In this document: positions 47,712 through 60,016 of the stretch, in pieces
Numbering within the stretch: the stretch's first letter is position 1
How the letters are laid out: each line of letters opens with the position of its first letter
NCBI GenBank assembly: GCA_930367205.1
Contig: OV884014.1
Location: 73,325,104 to 73,389,103 of the forward strand
Origin: Acanthosoma haemorrhoidale
Lineage: Eukaryota > Arthropoda > Insecta > Hemiptera > Acanthosomatidae
Direction: 5' to 3'
DNA: 64,000 nt
The notes under the pieces: model-generated
What the model was told of the DNA's origin: nothing
Databases searched by the model: none
Seen by the model: the letters and a program-made list of their open reading frames with translations, nothing else
Program-made: the position numbers and the translations under genes

Positions 47712-49709
47712 TATAAAAACAGTAAGGAATAAATCCTGTTTTGGACTGTAGGCATATGCTATAAATTAGAAGTCGTAAAAACAAATTAATACATTGGAAA
47801 TGTCTAATGTGTAATATGCCTGAAACTACAAAGAATATAAGATATAAAACGGCAATAAAAATTAAAAATATTTTGACAAAACAATGCAACAACGCAAAAA
47901 TAAATCTTAAGATAATAAAATTTCAGAGCCGACCGTAAAAACATATTCGCCTTCTGGGACATTCGCTCAGTTATTAGTTCGTATAACATAATGTAGCTTG
48001 AAAAACAAATAAAATTAGTCTACGCTATGATCAAAATAAAGTCAGTGATCCTTGAATCCACCGCTGTACAGTGCTACTTTTAAAAAACACATTTTATCTA
48101 AAAACTTGTTATATTGCTATTGGCACTCTACGGAATGATAATAATAACGCGTAGTATTATCTTTGATTTTGTTATCAACAGGATTCTCATAAGTTTTTTT
48201 TTTTATTTTTGAATCTCAAGTTGATATGGATAGCCCTGCATCAATGTATCCTATATGGGAATTGTCGATTTTTAGATTAGTGTATACATCTGATGGCCAG
48301 ACTAATCACAGATAAGAGTTACTCCCGAAAGCTATGGTGTACCAATTATAAAAGACAATTTCTTTACTGGTATTGCTAGCATTACCTATGTGACAAAGCA
48401 TTTAAGTTGTAACATGTTAAATACGAAGAATTAGGGGAAAACTTGGGACCAGCATTGGACCCATTGCCTTTTCCCAATCCACCCTTCTATTAAACCTTGA
48501 GCCTCCAACTTGCTAAGAATAGACGGAGAGCTAAGACGGTAGAGCATTGCTGATAAAATGCCCAGAAGTAAGAAAAAAGTAACAAACAAAGAAAAAATTA
48601 AGACCACCTCTGTATCCAGAAAAATGGGAAACCCCCTTTATTGACTGTAAAAAATTAGTACAACACTACAAGTAGTGAATTTCCCGAAAGTATTCAAATT
48701 GTACCAACTAATTAAAACAATTAAGACATGCCCCATCACCCAGCAGGGTGTGAGTGTTCAGAAATATAAAATAAATACCTTGGTATTTAATCGATATTAC
48801 GTCGTTCGTGACCTTTTTAAAAAAAAAAAAACACTGCTTAAAATTAACGAATAATTTTCCAATTCATGATTACTTTATACAGTAGGAACAATTTTATTGC
48901 ACTGCTTTAGTAAAAGCATCGCTGAAATTCGCGTCCTCTTTTTTAATAACTATTTTTGATGGTTTTATAAATAAACTTATACTCAGTTTTGTCACCAGAA
49001 TCATAGCAGCCTTAGATGACTTTGTTGAGATGTGATACACTTTGAAGTCTAAACTCATCTATTTCAAAAATATCGTCTAGCAACATAACATGAATGAGCG
49101 TGCATTTGGCTTTAAAACTCCTACATTTTTCCCCTTCTACGATTTATACTTTATGAGTAAATACCTAAAAACATGAAAAACGTATCTCTGATTCACATAA
49201 CTGGTAGCTACTGAAATTGTGATTCAGTAACACGTCCGCAGCGATTTTAAAAGCTACAATTTAACTAACGACCGGACGAAGCAGAAAGTTATCGCCAGTT
49301 CAGTATCGTTCATTTGCGTTAGGTCAGGCATCCAGGGACGCATAAATCTTGCTATGCGTGTTCTGTCAGTGAGCCATATTGATTCTGCTTCGAGTACTAT
49401 TGTAATGGTAGACGTTCATAAGCCTTATTATACCGTTTTCTAATACCCCTACAGCTCTCACCGCCCGCATATCTCTTATTATAATTTATAACCCATGCTA
49501 AGGTTATCTCGATAAAGCAAAACATGTATTATAATTATACTAAGGAAAGTATGATATAAGGTACAGGTTTCTCCAAAGATTTTGCATTCTGCAATGATGG
49601 GTTCATCTATTTATTTTAAAGAGGTGAATGTGCCCTCAAAAGCCTCATGACACCCCCAAAGTAAGTTAGGAGCTCTTGATAATTAAAAAAATAAACATTA
49701 TCTCAACTA

Positions 49710-50990
49710 AAAAGGCATTTCGCTTTTGACAGGGTTTGGCACGCAGGTTTGCTCTACAAGCTCAAAAGATATTTACCACAGACCCTTTTCCAAATCCTAC
49801 AGTCCTACCTTTCAAACCGCTTCTTCCAAGTCCGCTGTGGTTTAGAATACTCTAACTACTATCCCATAAAAGCAGGAGTTCCACAGGGCAGTGTCCTGGG
49901 TCCCATCCTCTATAGCCTATACACCGCTGATGTCCCCTCTACTTCCAATACCCTCTTGGCCACATTTGCAGATGACACTGCAGTCTTGTCATCCCACCCA
50001 GACCCCGTTATAGCATCCCATAACCTTCAAAAACACCTTGATGAGTTCGAGTATTGGTGCAACCAATGGCGGATCAAAGTTAATAAAGCAAAATGTTCCC
50101 CCCTTACCTTCACCCTGTGTCGCAAGTCTTGTCCACTGGTTTATTTTAATTCTATTCCTCTCCCTGTATCCGAGACAGTACGGTACTTAGCCTTCCATCT
50201 CGACAAAAGACTGACATGGAACCCACACACGAGGCTAAAAAGACAAGAACTTAACAGACGCTTTGGACAACTGTACAGATTACTTCAAAGGACATCCCAT
50301 CTCTTAATAGAAAATAAATTACAAATCTACAAAGTTATGCTTAACCCAATCTGAATATACGGAATAGAGCTATGGGGGACAGCAAAGAAGTCGAACATCA
50401 AGCGTATCCAATCCTTTCAATCAAACGTCCTGAGAACAATAGTAAATGCCCCTTATTATGTCAGCAACAAAACCCTTCATAACGATCTTAACATACCCTA
50501 CATTCTTGAACTCATCTCTTCCGAATATATGAAATTCTATAGTAGCCCGTCCAACCACCCTAATTCCGTTGCACAGTCATTGCACTGCGCCACTCATCCC
50601 TATATTCCTCGTCGGAGACTGGAACGGCGGTGGCCTCGTTACCTGCTATAAATGCGTAACAGTGGAAGCCCGGGTTATGGCCAGTTTCTCCAACATGTCC
50701 TGAGCGTCTGTGGCTCTCGCGCTCTTCGTCAGCCTACACTGGCTCGTATCCGGTGACGCGGCTGACGGACGAGCGTGAGGGTCTTCCCAAGAGGGGTCTT
50801 CCTCTCTCCCATGAGAGGGAGGTGACAAACATGTGTATTTGGGAGGCCTCTGGGCTTTTTGTAAATATTTTATAAATAAGTGAGTGAATGATGAATTGTA
50901 AATATGGTATGAATGAAAACATTTATCTCAATTACTTGTTGCCTAATAAGGCAGAAAGGCAGATTGTAATTTTAGCACAAAAAAGAATAT
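49710..50990 (+). mobile_element. LINE family A (jockey-like), 5'-truncated copy
   Basis: The best copy of family A. The frame opens with FDRVWHAGLLYKL (from 49725, reverse-transcriptase motif A) and continues to AGVPQGSVLGP (motif B) and the catalytic FADD at residues 73-76 of the 49749-50354 frame. A thumb region with VNKAKCSPLTF follows, then RRFGQLYRLLQRTSHL. A TGG-to-TGA stop at 50352 interrupts it; beyond it the frame continues to NKTLHNDLNIPYILELISS. The 3'UTR follows (50.58-50.99 kb). The 5' part of the ORF, including the endonuclease, is absent. Confidence 0.85.
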
Positions 50991-51079
50991 TATATTAGTA
51001 AAGAAAGGCATTTCAAATTTATAATACAAACAGTTTTCAATACTTTTAAGGAATCATTTGTAAGGTTTAACCATAGCTC

Positions 51080-51288
51080 TGTTAATTAGTCCTCTTAAGC
51101 TTCTGGAATATTCTTATACATCTAACTTTCCTGGTCCAGTCATCTCAATGGAGACATCCTATGCATTGCTGTTCTACTGATTCTGGAACTTAAAAAAATA
51201 GTATTTCCAAAGTCTTGTTAATTGCCTCAAGTTATAGGTATGCAAATAAGAGTTCTAGTACTATATACTACACTAAGAACTATGGCAA
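51080..51288 (+). repeat. Unassigned ~0.2-kb direct repeat, copy 2
   Basis: Partner of 46856-47062, same orientation, about 4.2 kb away. It starts about 90 bases after the LINE family A tail. Confidence 0.6.
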
Positions 51289-52856
51289 CTGTAAAATCTG
51301 AGTCAATTTATTTAAATTTATAATACAAAATTAAATGATTTAATATGCTATGCATCGATACATAGCGTTAGTTAGATCAAAAGTGGATTGTTTCTTTGTT
51401 GAATATAACACTGTGACACTGATCATTCTAAAATTGCTATGTGTTACTAATCACCCAGGGATCAAAATATTTACTGGGGCAAGCAGAAACTAGAATATGT
51501 ATGAGCTTATATTCTCAGGCAGTACTTAATTTAAAAGGTACCACATTTTGTCTGACATTTTGTACAAGTAAGAAGACTCTCTCTAATCTACACACAGAAG
51601 ATTTGTTTGTAACCCTTCCATGGACATTATCAATACCTATTACGGGCTGACAGCCGGAAGATAGAAATTGCTTTCAAAGTTGTTGCAAGTGTTGATATGG
51701 ATGGTGCACCACTCAAATGCACATTACTGAAAAATTTTCCTGTATTATCAGAAAAATTTACAAGGTATTTCATAAAACATGCAATAACCACAAGTAACAA
51801 GTCATCAGCTACATGGATGCATCGGAGTAAGCAATGCGATAATGGATTTATTTTATTATCATAGAATTGAATTTATGCTAAAATTCAACAACAGTTCAAT
51901 TGGTTGCATGCATTACATAACAATAAATAGTGATTGGGTTATAGCAAATAAAAAGAAACAGCACTTGGAACAACAAGCTGGATGAGATAAATGGAACTCT
52001 TAAGCCCTGGATATTGTCAAGTAGAAGCTTTAGGGATAAGTAGTGCTTCTGACACTTCATTGTACACTCAAGGGTCACTCATTGCTTTGTCAGGGTAGGA
52101 CTAAGTCTGAACTCTTTTAGGTACATGGAGTAACACTCACAATTAAACATTTGCTCACATAAAATAGATGTCTATATTTATGTAGATGTTTCTTCATAGT
52201 GTAAGCACATTTATTGATTATATTACAAAAATATAACAAAGAAGGAAAAATAATTTAAGTAAAAGATACAGTGAAATGAAAACACTATAAAACTGGCGTA
52301 ATTGGTTTCAGCAACTACAAAGGTATACATTTTTCACTCGTAAAATATAAAAAATTTATAAAAGAATCACATGATTTGCCGATATTAGCAATTGCAAACT
52401 TTATTTATAAAATTGACTATTACCAATAATAGACTTTTGAGTTAGAGATTTTATCACATTTCAAAAAACAATAGTGATAACAATCCATGGCTTTTGAATG
52501 TTCAGGGTATACAAATAAATATTAGCAAAATAAAACCTGCTTATTTGAAGACATAGTAAAAAACTGAAGTAATTGAGGACTTTGTTCATTTAAAAAGTCA
52601 TTGTATTAAATTTAGTATGGTTACTGGCATTCAGTCGTTGATTCTTAATACTAAAAACAAAACTCAAGTTTAATATACAATAGTTTTTTAGTAGATCATG
52701 TAGTCCAACTGGATGACTTAAAATGTTTAGTGAACATGACATACCTTTTTCTTATCTTTTTTTTTAATTTTGGCATAAGCTCCTATAATATATTGTACTT
52801 TTCAATGCCTGGAAGACATATTTTAAATTATGCTATAGTTTCACATTTCTGTGCAG

Positions 52857-53034
52857 CAGGTAGTGAATACCTGGCAACCGTCATATGAAGTACAAACACA
52901 TACTGTTGCACACTCTACTCACGACGCTTCTTCAGATAATCAAGGACACTATTCTGAGCCTATCTCTCTGACATCGAACAGTACTGAGGGAGCAGTATAC
53001 AGCTATAGCCCCGAGATACCTACATCACAAACAA
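52857..53034 (+). CDS. Osiris-like protein, exon 3
   Basis: The acceptor is TTTCTGTGCAG|CAG; a second AG three bases on makes a NAGNAG site. The exon is phase 0 on entry and phase 1 on exit. It encodes 59 residues rich in Ser, Thr, His and Tyr (VVNTWQPSYEVQTHTVAHST; GAVYSYSPEIPTSQT), with no hydrophobic helix and no cysteine. It would be the tail following the membrane-like core. The donor is ACA|A then GTAAAT at 53035. Without the splice the frame would end soon after at 53052. Confidence 0.6.
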
Positions 53035-53314
53035 GTAAATATTTTTCTCAATAAGGAGTGTTTATAAATATATATCATTTAAATAATTTGTATAAGCATA
53101 AATTTTTAAGTAAGCGTTAAAAAAAATCTTGAAGACTAATCTAATTAATCTTAAATAAAAAAAATATATTGAAAAGCAAGGCACTTTTGTGAAATTCAAT
53201 GTAAAAGTAAATAGATATGTTATCTAGTCCTGTGTATACAGATTTTTTTAATTACTAGTTGGAGCCTGTGATCCCATTGGTTTTATAATCTGCCTAAGAA
53301 ACAAGATAGTGATA

Positions 53315-53385
53315 AGTCCTGGATTCAAAACTGGAACCTTCTATTCTGGCTATGTGCTCTTTCCAACTGAACCATTTTTGTGAAC
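53315..53385 (-). repeat. tRNA-like SINE head (minus strand)
   Basis: On the minus strand ATGGTTCAGTTGGAAAGAGC is a very good pol III box A region, and GGTTCCAGTTTTGAATCC resembles box B at tRNA-like spacing. The anticodon arm and acceptor stem do not pair well, so this is a SINE relic rather than a tRNA gene. Confidence 0.55.
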
Positions 53386-56300
53386 AGTTGGCCAACTTAA
53401 TGTTTAATCATTTTAGCTGGATTTTATAAACTCTGAAAAACTGCTAAAGTGATAGCCTTTCAAAGGAGGCTGAACTTTAATCTATTTATAATGGTTTGCT
53501 TTTAAGTATTTGATAAATTTAATGCCTTAAAAAGCAAACTTTCTCAGTAAATTTAAATATATTACATTATAGTCTCCTTTTAATGATGGCTCAGCCAATA
53601 TTTCAGAGATTACATCAGACTAGGTAACGAGATAATATATTTTTTAATGTTGGGATCCCTGCAGTAACCCTCTAAAGCGGGCAGTGATAGCAAAATATTT
53701 TCTAGCTTTACATGTATTAATTATGCTATTTAAAATAAAATATTAATTGCTTTTATTTATTAATACTAAATAAGACACAGGGGAATCAATAAAAAGAGAG
53801 AAAGAAGCAATAAATAAATAAAAATAGATGCATAAAAAAATATAAATATATCAGATAGGTACTTAAATCATAAATTTAATCATTTTACCTAAAACAAAAT
53901 GGGTGGGATCTAGTATTGAGATATCAATTTTGATGTACAAAATGCAGCAAAAAACACTGAATGCCGACCAGGGAACCGAAACCCACAAAAATATATCATG
54001 TGTCCTCTTTAAACCAACATTGTCTGTCCTTTTGGGGTACTACCCATGAGATGATTTATTTCATGGCAGTTTTCCTTCTAATGTTCCCCATAAAATGGAT
54101 TCTACATTATTATAAAAATAACTGAATTGCAACTAAATTAAAGGAAGTTTAGACTAAATTAAAAGAGTAACAGGTGCATAAGAAATATACTAAAAAGATG
54201 TCTTTATGAAATGGTGGGGTTTAAATGTAAATATTATTTATTAATTAACCAAACCTATATATCAGTATCAGCTCATTTGAGGAGTATCAGCTCATAAATT
54301 GATATCTTAAATATAAACCACTGATTTAAACCCCATTTCTCCTAAATGTAGATTACAGGAGGGTTTCCTCCTAACACTTGTTTGGAGAACGTGGGGCACT
54401 CAGCTGATTAAGGTTTTATACACTATGCTGTAATTAGAATGGATTCCATTTGAAAAAACTAAACTCCATCAGATAGAATTCGATGCGTTCCTTGATATTG
54501 GACAAGGATCATGTGTCTACATGATCTATAAACGTGTACATGATCTATGTCTCCTAACAAGTCAAGAGGTCAGGGAGATTTCAGGTGGAATATCATCATG
54601 CAGACATGAGGGTAATACAGGGGTGGAAAAAAGGGGCCTATTTCTCAGACCATCTATCTTTATGACAATATATAAATGACAATAGCATCAATATTCTAAC
54701 AAATAGCATCTATCTTTCTATCTAAGCTATAAGGTGCTACAACTAGTAAGTTGTTATTTATTTTCAATATATTATTACGTTCTTTTAAAGATAACGTAAA
54801 TTTTTTTTTAACTTTAAATTTATTTTATTACTTTTTATCTGATGTTTTTTAGGTTCTACTAACAAAAATAATTCTGGCAAAATTTAAATTTAATTACAAA
54901 TAAACAAAAAGAAACTTAAATTAATTATACTTGTCTATATTTTTTTATCTTTTTCTTCTTCAATGGTCTTCTTTTTTAATCAAATTAACTCTTCTTCCTG
55001 GTGCAACTTCTCTTCCGTTCCGCTTCAAGTCCAAACAACAAATAACTTACAGAACTTTTTATTTCATTAATTGACTCAGATACATATATCACGGGCTGAT
55101 CCCAAAACTAGAGTGCATAATGCTGTGTGTGTTTTCATCATCATAACCACAACTATACGACCTTTTGTTTTTTCCTCCACTCTCAATTGTTTTTGTTTGC
55201 CTTCTTTATTCAAGGTTGGATTAAATATTTATATACAAACTCCACAATATCTAATATCACAACAATATATTTAATTTATCATTTAATTTTAGAATATCTG
55301 GTCTAATAATCATGGGAGCTGAAAACCAATAAAATACAACTTGTAAATGATAACTCAGTCTTTGTCTCCCCACAAAATAAATTTATTTATTATCAAAACC
55401 CCTTTTGCCAACTCACACTGCCATTACCAACTTAAAATCATAGAACAAAAGTTTAAGACATTAACATATATGTGGTAAAGACACTAACTAATTATTGTAG
55501 AACTATTATATTGAAATATTATTTAGTACCAGCTAATGAAATCAAGATCGTATCATATTATTGCAGTCAAAGTTTAAGCAATAAATTGCTTAAGGGAAAA
55601 TTTATGTCAAAAATACAAATAAATCATATATTTGATCTAAAAACGCCTGCAAGTTAAGCCTTACATTACAAACCCAAAATTATGTGGCTTTATATCTTTT
55701 TAGTCAATGAAAGTAGTGTGGGGAAGGAACCCCAAGTAAAGGAGTCCTCTTGTTGATCGATTTTGAGTGGGTGGTATTAATTTATTTGAGCTCTATATTT
55801 TCTAAATGATTCATTAGATGTTTATTTCTAATACTTTGGAAAGTATCATAGTATGAAGTGCCTCAAGGTGGCCAGAATTATTTACATGGATGAAGAACAA
55901 ACTATTGGGCCTTCTAGTATCTGTGCTTAAGCTTTCTATATTCCCTCCCTACATATGTAGCACCATACATACTACAAGAAAATTTATAAGAGCCTGAGTG
56001 GTCTTAAAAGGTGAGATGTTCTTCTGGGTGCATATTATGTAAGTTGCTGTCATTTCGAAAGCAAAACTTTTTTACCCCTTCAGTTAGAAATGTTTTCCAT
56101 TCTTGTTAAAACTTGACCCTTGTATAGTTGACCATACCACAAATCCTCCTATCCACTAAATACACTTCATAAATGAGTAGTCGGGACAGGATAGTGAACC
56201 TCAAACAGGGAATGTTTTCTCATTAGCAAATTATTAATTTGAACCATCACATATTTGTTCTCTTACAACCTATTTGATCTTGTGCTGTAGTAGCGAGTAC

Positions 56301-56518
56301 AAGAGCAACCCCAGTCAATATATTTCCTACAAGTTTGGATTCAACCAAGTTATTTCTTCATCAGTCCAATGAGTCAGGACTGAGACCAATTTAATTGTTG
56401 TTGTAAGGGAATCTCAGACTTAGTAAATGGATTGCAGTATGGCTAAAATGATTATGTAAACAAACAATCTGGATTGGCCTTAAATAAATGTTTAGTGTGA
56501 ATTTACTGAATTCAAATT

Positions 56519-56671
56519 CAGTTTTGTGATGTCATATCTGGTTTAGTTCGTTCAGAGCAGAGTTGGACTGAGCCTTTATTTTTTAAATTATGAATAGTTA
56601 GTTTTAAAAAATTCAAATGCTTCAGTTCTTTAATTGAAATCCTTTATATTTAACTCATGTTATTTACACAA
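56519..56671 (+). repeat. Intronic direct repeat, copy 1
   Basis: Matches 58188-58339. The right-hand 80 bases are nearly identical (AAAAAATTCAAATGCTTCAG, CTTTAATTGAAATCCTTTAT, TAACTCATGTTATTTACA); the left part is more diverged. Confidence 0.8.
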
Positions 56672-58187
56672 TGTTATTACAACAATGTTACTTGTTGTCA
56701 ATTGAAGTGTTGAATGAAGTGAAGTATTTGATAATTGTATCACAATAGTCTAAAATATTCCTACATCCAGTATAATATGATGGGCACTAGTCATCCCCAC
56801 CTTATGCAATTGAAAATAAACATTTAATTAATGAAAATAGATAAAGCAATATTTCAAGTAGATACATTGTATGAAAATAAAGATTGTTATAAGATACACC
56901 TGCAATACAGCTCTCTCCATTTAGCTAAAGAAACAATAGTCTCTATTTTCAATCTGTTGTTGAAAATAACTTCTTGATCTATATTATAAATAAATCAGAT
57001 TGAAAATTTTATATTTTTATTATTACATTTCAATGCATTCAATTGAAAATTAATATTATAGGAACCATAACTATTGGTGAATGGTCAATACATTAAGTTG
57101 AATGAATTACTTCTATACACACAACATAGACTCTTAAGAGATTGATTAAACAATTTTATATTAGAACAAATACGATTAGATGAGGCTATTTTCACCTATA
57201 TTGCTTATATTTTCTAATTTCCTTTTTGTTGTATCATTTTATACATAAAATTGCCTCTCTATAGAACAAAATGAGATTAACTCTCCCAAGTTTCAAAATG
57301 TTAAAAAATAACATAAATGTGTGACAAAATACTAATAAATGATATTAACATTTTCTGTGGTAGCCACTTGGTCCAAGTTTTTGAAGTTTCCAAGTAATTG
57401 AATAAATTGCATTTATTAAATAAAAATTAATTTATATTTTTTTATTAATAAAAATATTAAATAGTCTCAATGGGCATTAAAAAGGAGCAATCAACAGCTA
57501 GAAATATTATTTTCATTATGCTTTGTGATTGTCGATACTTCTCTGTAGGAATCTAATTTTAATTTTACTAGGTAGAAGGTAGGAATACATGTAAACTATT
57601 ATACAGTTTTGTCAGTTCAATTGCTCACTCATCTATGGTAATAATATTATTAAGAATTGTTTAAAAAACTTACAACAAGTAAATATAAAAGGAAAATAGT
57701 TGAAAGGTTTAAGGTTTGCACTGGAAGGTCATAAATTGACAAATGGTGGTGAAAGTGGATTTAGTTTGGCTTCTTGCAAGTTTCTACATTTAAGTGGTGT
57801 AGTCAGCCCTACGTCTAAAAAAAAAAAAACGTTGTGAGCCTTGACATATTATTAATTATTAATTAATTGACAATTGTGTGGTTCACACATATCTCAAATA
57901 GCTAAGGGGCAGAATTAGTTAAATTCAAAGTATTCTATCAAAGTCCCTCACTCAATGAATCATTTTCAGACTCCATGAACGTTTATTCGTTGTAACATTT
58001 TGTATTCAAGAATACCAGCGGCAAGGCTTTTACATGTTTCAAAGGAACTCCTAAAGTAAAATCTAAGGTTTATGCACAGCTGCAAAAAGCTAGCTGATGA
58101 GCTTTCTGGCTTTCAAAATATTTTAAAGTGACACACTCTTGAGATAATGCATATGATAAGAGTAAATCATAGGATGTCACATACGAA

Positions 58188-58339
58188 AACAGTTTTGTAA
58201 CAGTACATCTGGTATAATTTGTTCAGAGGAGAGTTAGGCTGTGCCTTTATTTTATAAATTAGGAAAAATTAGTTTTAAAAAATTCAAATGCTTCAGTTCT
58301 TTAATTGAAATCCTTTATATTTAACTCATGTTATTTACA
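58188..58339 (+). repeat. Intronic direct repeat, copy 2, next to exon 4
   Basis: Second copy of the block at 56.52 kb. It ends about 70 bases before the exon 4 acceptor, in the zone where the branch point and upstream splice signals would be expected. Confidence 0.8.
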
Positions 58340-58408
58340 TTTACAAACTAATCTAATAGTATAATTGTATCCTGAATTAAGTAATAATTCTTTTTTTTTT
58401 GTTTCCAG

Positions 58409-58482
58409 CTTCTCAAAGGAAATACTTCCGCCCTTCACCAGTATATAAAAGTACTCTGCACAAAACAACATATAGAATATAG
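58409..58482 (+). CDS. Osiris-like protein, exon 4 (C-terminus)
   Basis: A strong polypyrimidine tract and CAG precede it. With the single base carried from exon 3 it makes a Thr codon and then reads SQRKYFRPSPVYKSTLHKTT, ending YRI and TAG (58480-58482). A basic, Tyr- and Pro-containing tail is plausible for this family. The total model is 654 nt, 217 residues plus stop, in the lower range for Osiris proteins. The phase match at all three junctions is the main support. Confidence 0.6.
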
Positions 58483-59112
58483 GGCTGAAATAACTTAAGA
58501 TTAGTTGTTAAATTATTTATTAATTTGTTATTTATTGTAAAAAGTACCTCACTAATTTATTACTATTTATTGTCTCTTAGCTGTAGAATTTACATATTTC
58601 TACTCACTATTCTTATATTTCGATGAATTAGTTTAGACATTTTTCTTGTACATATTTGTCATAATAAGGTAAAATATGCTAACTTGTCTCCAGAAATATT
58701 AATATGATTTAAAAAGATAGGGGCAATCTTAATTTATGTATGCAAGATAGTACCTACGATTGAATTTACCAATTTTAACAAACGATTTCCTGGAATGCTG
58801 GTATTAGTAAAATAACATTTTCAAATTTATGTAAATAACATTTTAACTTATTTTTAAATTCATCAACAAAATTATTAAATGTGTGCAATTTTATTTGCAA
58901 AGTAACAAATTCTATTTATATAAAATTGATTTTTTTTCTAACAGCATTCATTGTTTCAGCTACAAATTCAATTATTTAAAGCATTTTTATGTTAATTTAT
59001 GTTTAAATAATTATTTAATGTGCTCAATTACATTTATAATCTGTGTATATAGTATACGTTAAAATGTACAATAATTTTATTTCTGTACAATAAAGTGTTT
59101 TTTAAATTGTGT
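58483..59112 (+). terminator. 3'UTR and poly(A) site of the Osiris-like gene
   Basis: AT-rich untranslated sequence of about 630 bases. AATAAA at 59089-59094 is followed by GTGTTTTTTAAATTGTGTTT, a typical GT/T-rich downstream element. Cleavage is expected around 59105-59115. Confidence 0.55.
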
Positions 59113-59453
59113 TTGTATGTACCTGCTACAATATATCTTTGTGAGGTTTGTCGTCTACAAATATATTTCTTAATATACTTTGAAAAAATTGGACACCTAA
59201 TCTTGTGTTGTGATATTTTAATATGATGATTTTTAATGGTGTTTGTTTAAATAAACTCGGAAAAAGCATGCGTTGAAGAACGTAATAACGATCCGTGGTT
59301 CATGCCTATGAAAGTATGAACGTTTTTACTATCGTTATATTAACTATTAATAGTTATAATAACAATAATATCAATAATTAATGTAAACATTTATTTTATA
59401 AACTGCGTAAATTAAGCAGAGTATAAATATCCGAAACAACTGGCATTAAATAA

Positions 59454-59733
59454 CCAGTTGAAAGATCAGTAAGGCAGCGGAGAGATGCAGATATATATGA
59501 TCCGCCAGAGGACGAAAACAAGCACTTTTTCATCAGGAACAGGCAGAGAAGGAAGCCCAGGTAGCGAGCAACGGCTACTGCCTCGTGGTGCATCAGGTCA
59601 GACCTTTTCACTTTCACCAGGTGCGACAACAAAGGAAGACGTCTGGAACCACGCGCTGCAGTTTAGAACAAGTATGCTAATCCGAACCACACGAAGATTA
59701 TCCACAAAGAACCACTGGCCAGTATTAGTATAA
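59454..59733 (+). CDS. Candidate coding cassette, two small exons with a 60-nt intron
   Basis: A GC-rich block just beyond the Osiris-like 3'UTR. A frame at 59454-59556 reads RRDADIYDPPEDENKHFFIR, then NRQRRKP, before CCCAG|GTAGCG. Sixty bases on, CTTTTCACTTTCACCAG is an excellent acceptor. After it, two frames are possible: one ends soon (CDNKGRRLEPRAAV, stop); the other, continuous through the putative intron (59485-59733), ends TKEDVWNHALQFRTSMLIRT...PVLV. An AATAAA at 59839-59844 follows. It may be a separate small gene or an alternative last exon of the upstream gene. Frame and function are unresolved. Confidence 0.3.
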
Positions 59734-60016
59734 CGTTACGAATAATTAAAGGTACCATTTTAATGTTAGATTTAATAGTATTCTTTTATTACATACGTAA
59801 TTTATTTGTATATCAATTTTATATATTCAATGTGTGTAAATAAAACCATTATTCCTTTTGCCAGAAGTTTCCTAAAATTTTATTAATAGAACCTTGAGAT
59901 AACGTTAAAGTTAAATATAAAGTTTTAAATTATATGAAAAAATATATAATTAAAATATATAGAAATAATAAATATTTGAATACTTGTTATGAAGAATGCT
60001 TATGAAGTTGCAGAGG

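Larger units (their letters stand above)
46018..52856 (+). other. Intron 2 of the Osiris-like gene model (6.8 kb)
   Basis: Bounded by GTAAGC and TTTCTGTGCAG. It contains LINE family A fragments in both orientations and a pair of unassigned direct repeats (46.86 and 51.08 kb). The stretches 47.72-49.70 kb and 51.29-52.85 kb are AT-rich with no supported gene. A tRNA-box-A-like word (GGTAGAGCATTGC) sits at 48537-48549 without a box B. Confidence 0.55.
53035..58408 (+). other. Intron 3 of the Osiris-like gene model (5.4 kb)
   Basis: Bounded by GTAAAT and a strong T-rich acceptor, TTTTTTTTTTGTTTCCAG. It holds a SINE head (53.3 kb) and a duplicated 150-bp block (56.52 and 58.19 kb). The rest is AT-rich. 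Frames at 55071-55274 and 55472-55657 show no domain. Confidence 0.55.

Noticed and set aside
48530..48560. SINE head at GAGCTAAGACGGTAGAGCAT
   Set aside because: It resembles box A, but I could find no box B, so I did not list it as a feature.
53315..53385. Functional tRNA gene
   Set aside because: Box A is good, but acceptor and anticodon stems do not pair and box B is degenerate. The same holds for the other tRNA-like heads.
55071..55657. Plus-strand frames in intron 3
   Set aside because: They have AT-rich codons and no domain, and fit no exon phase of the gene model.
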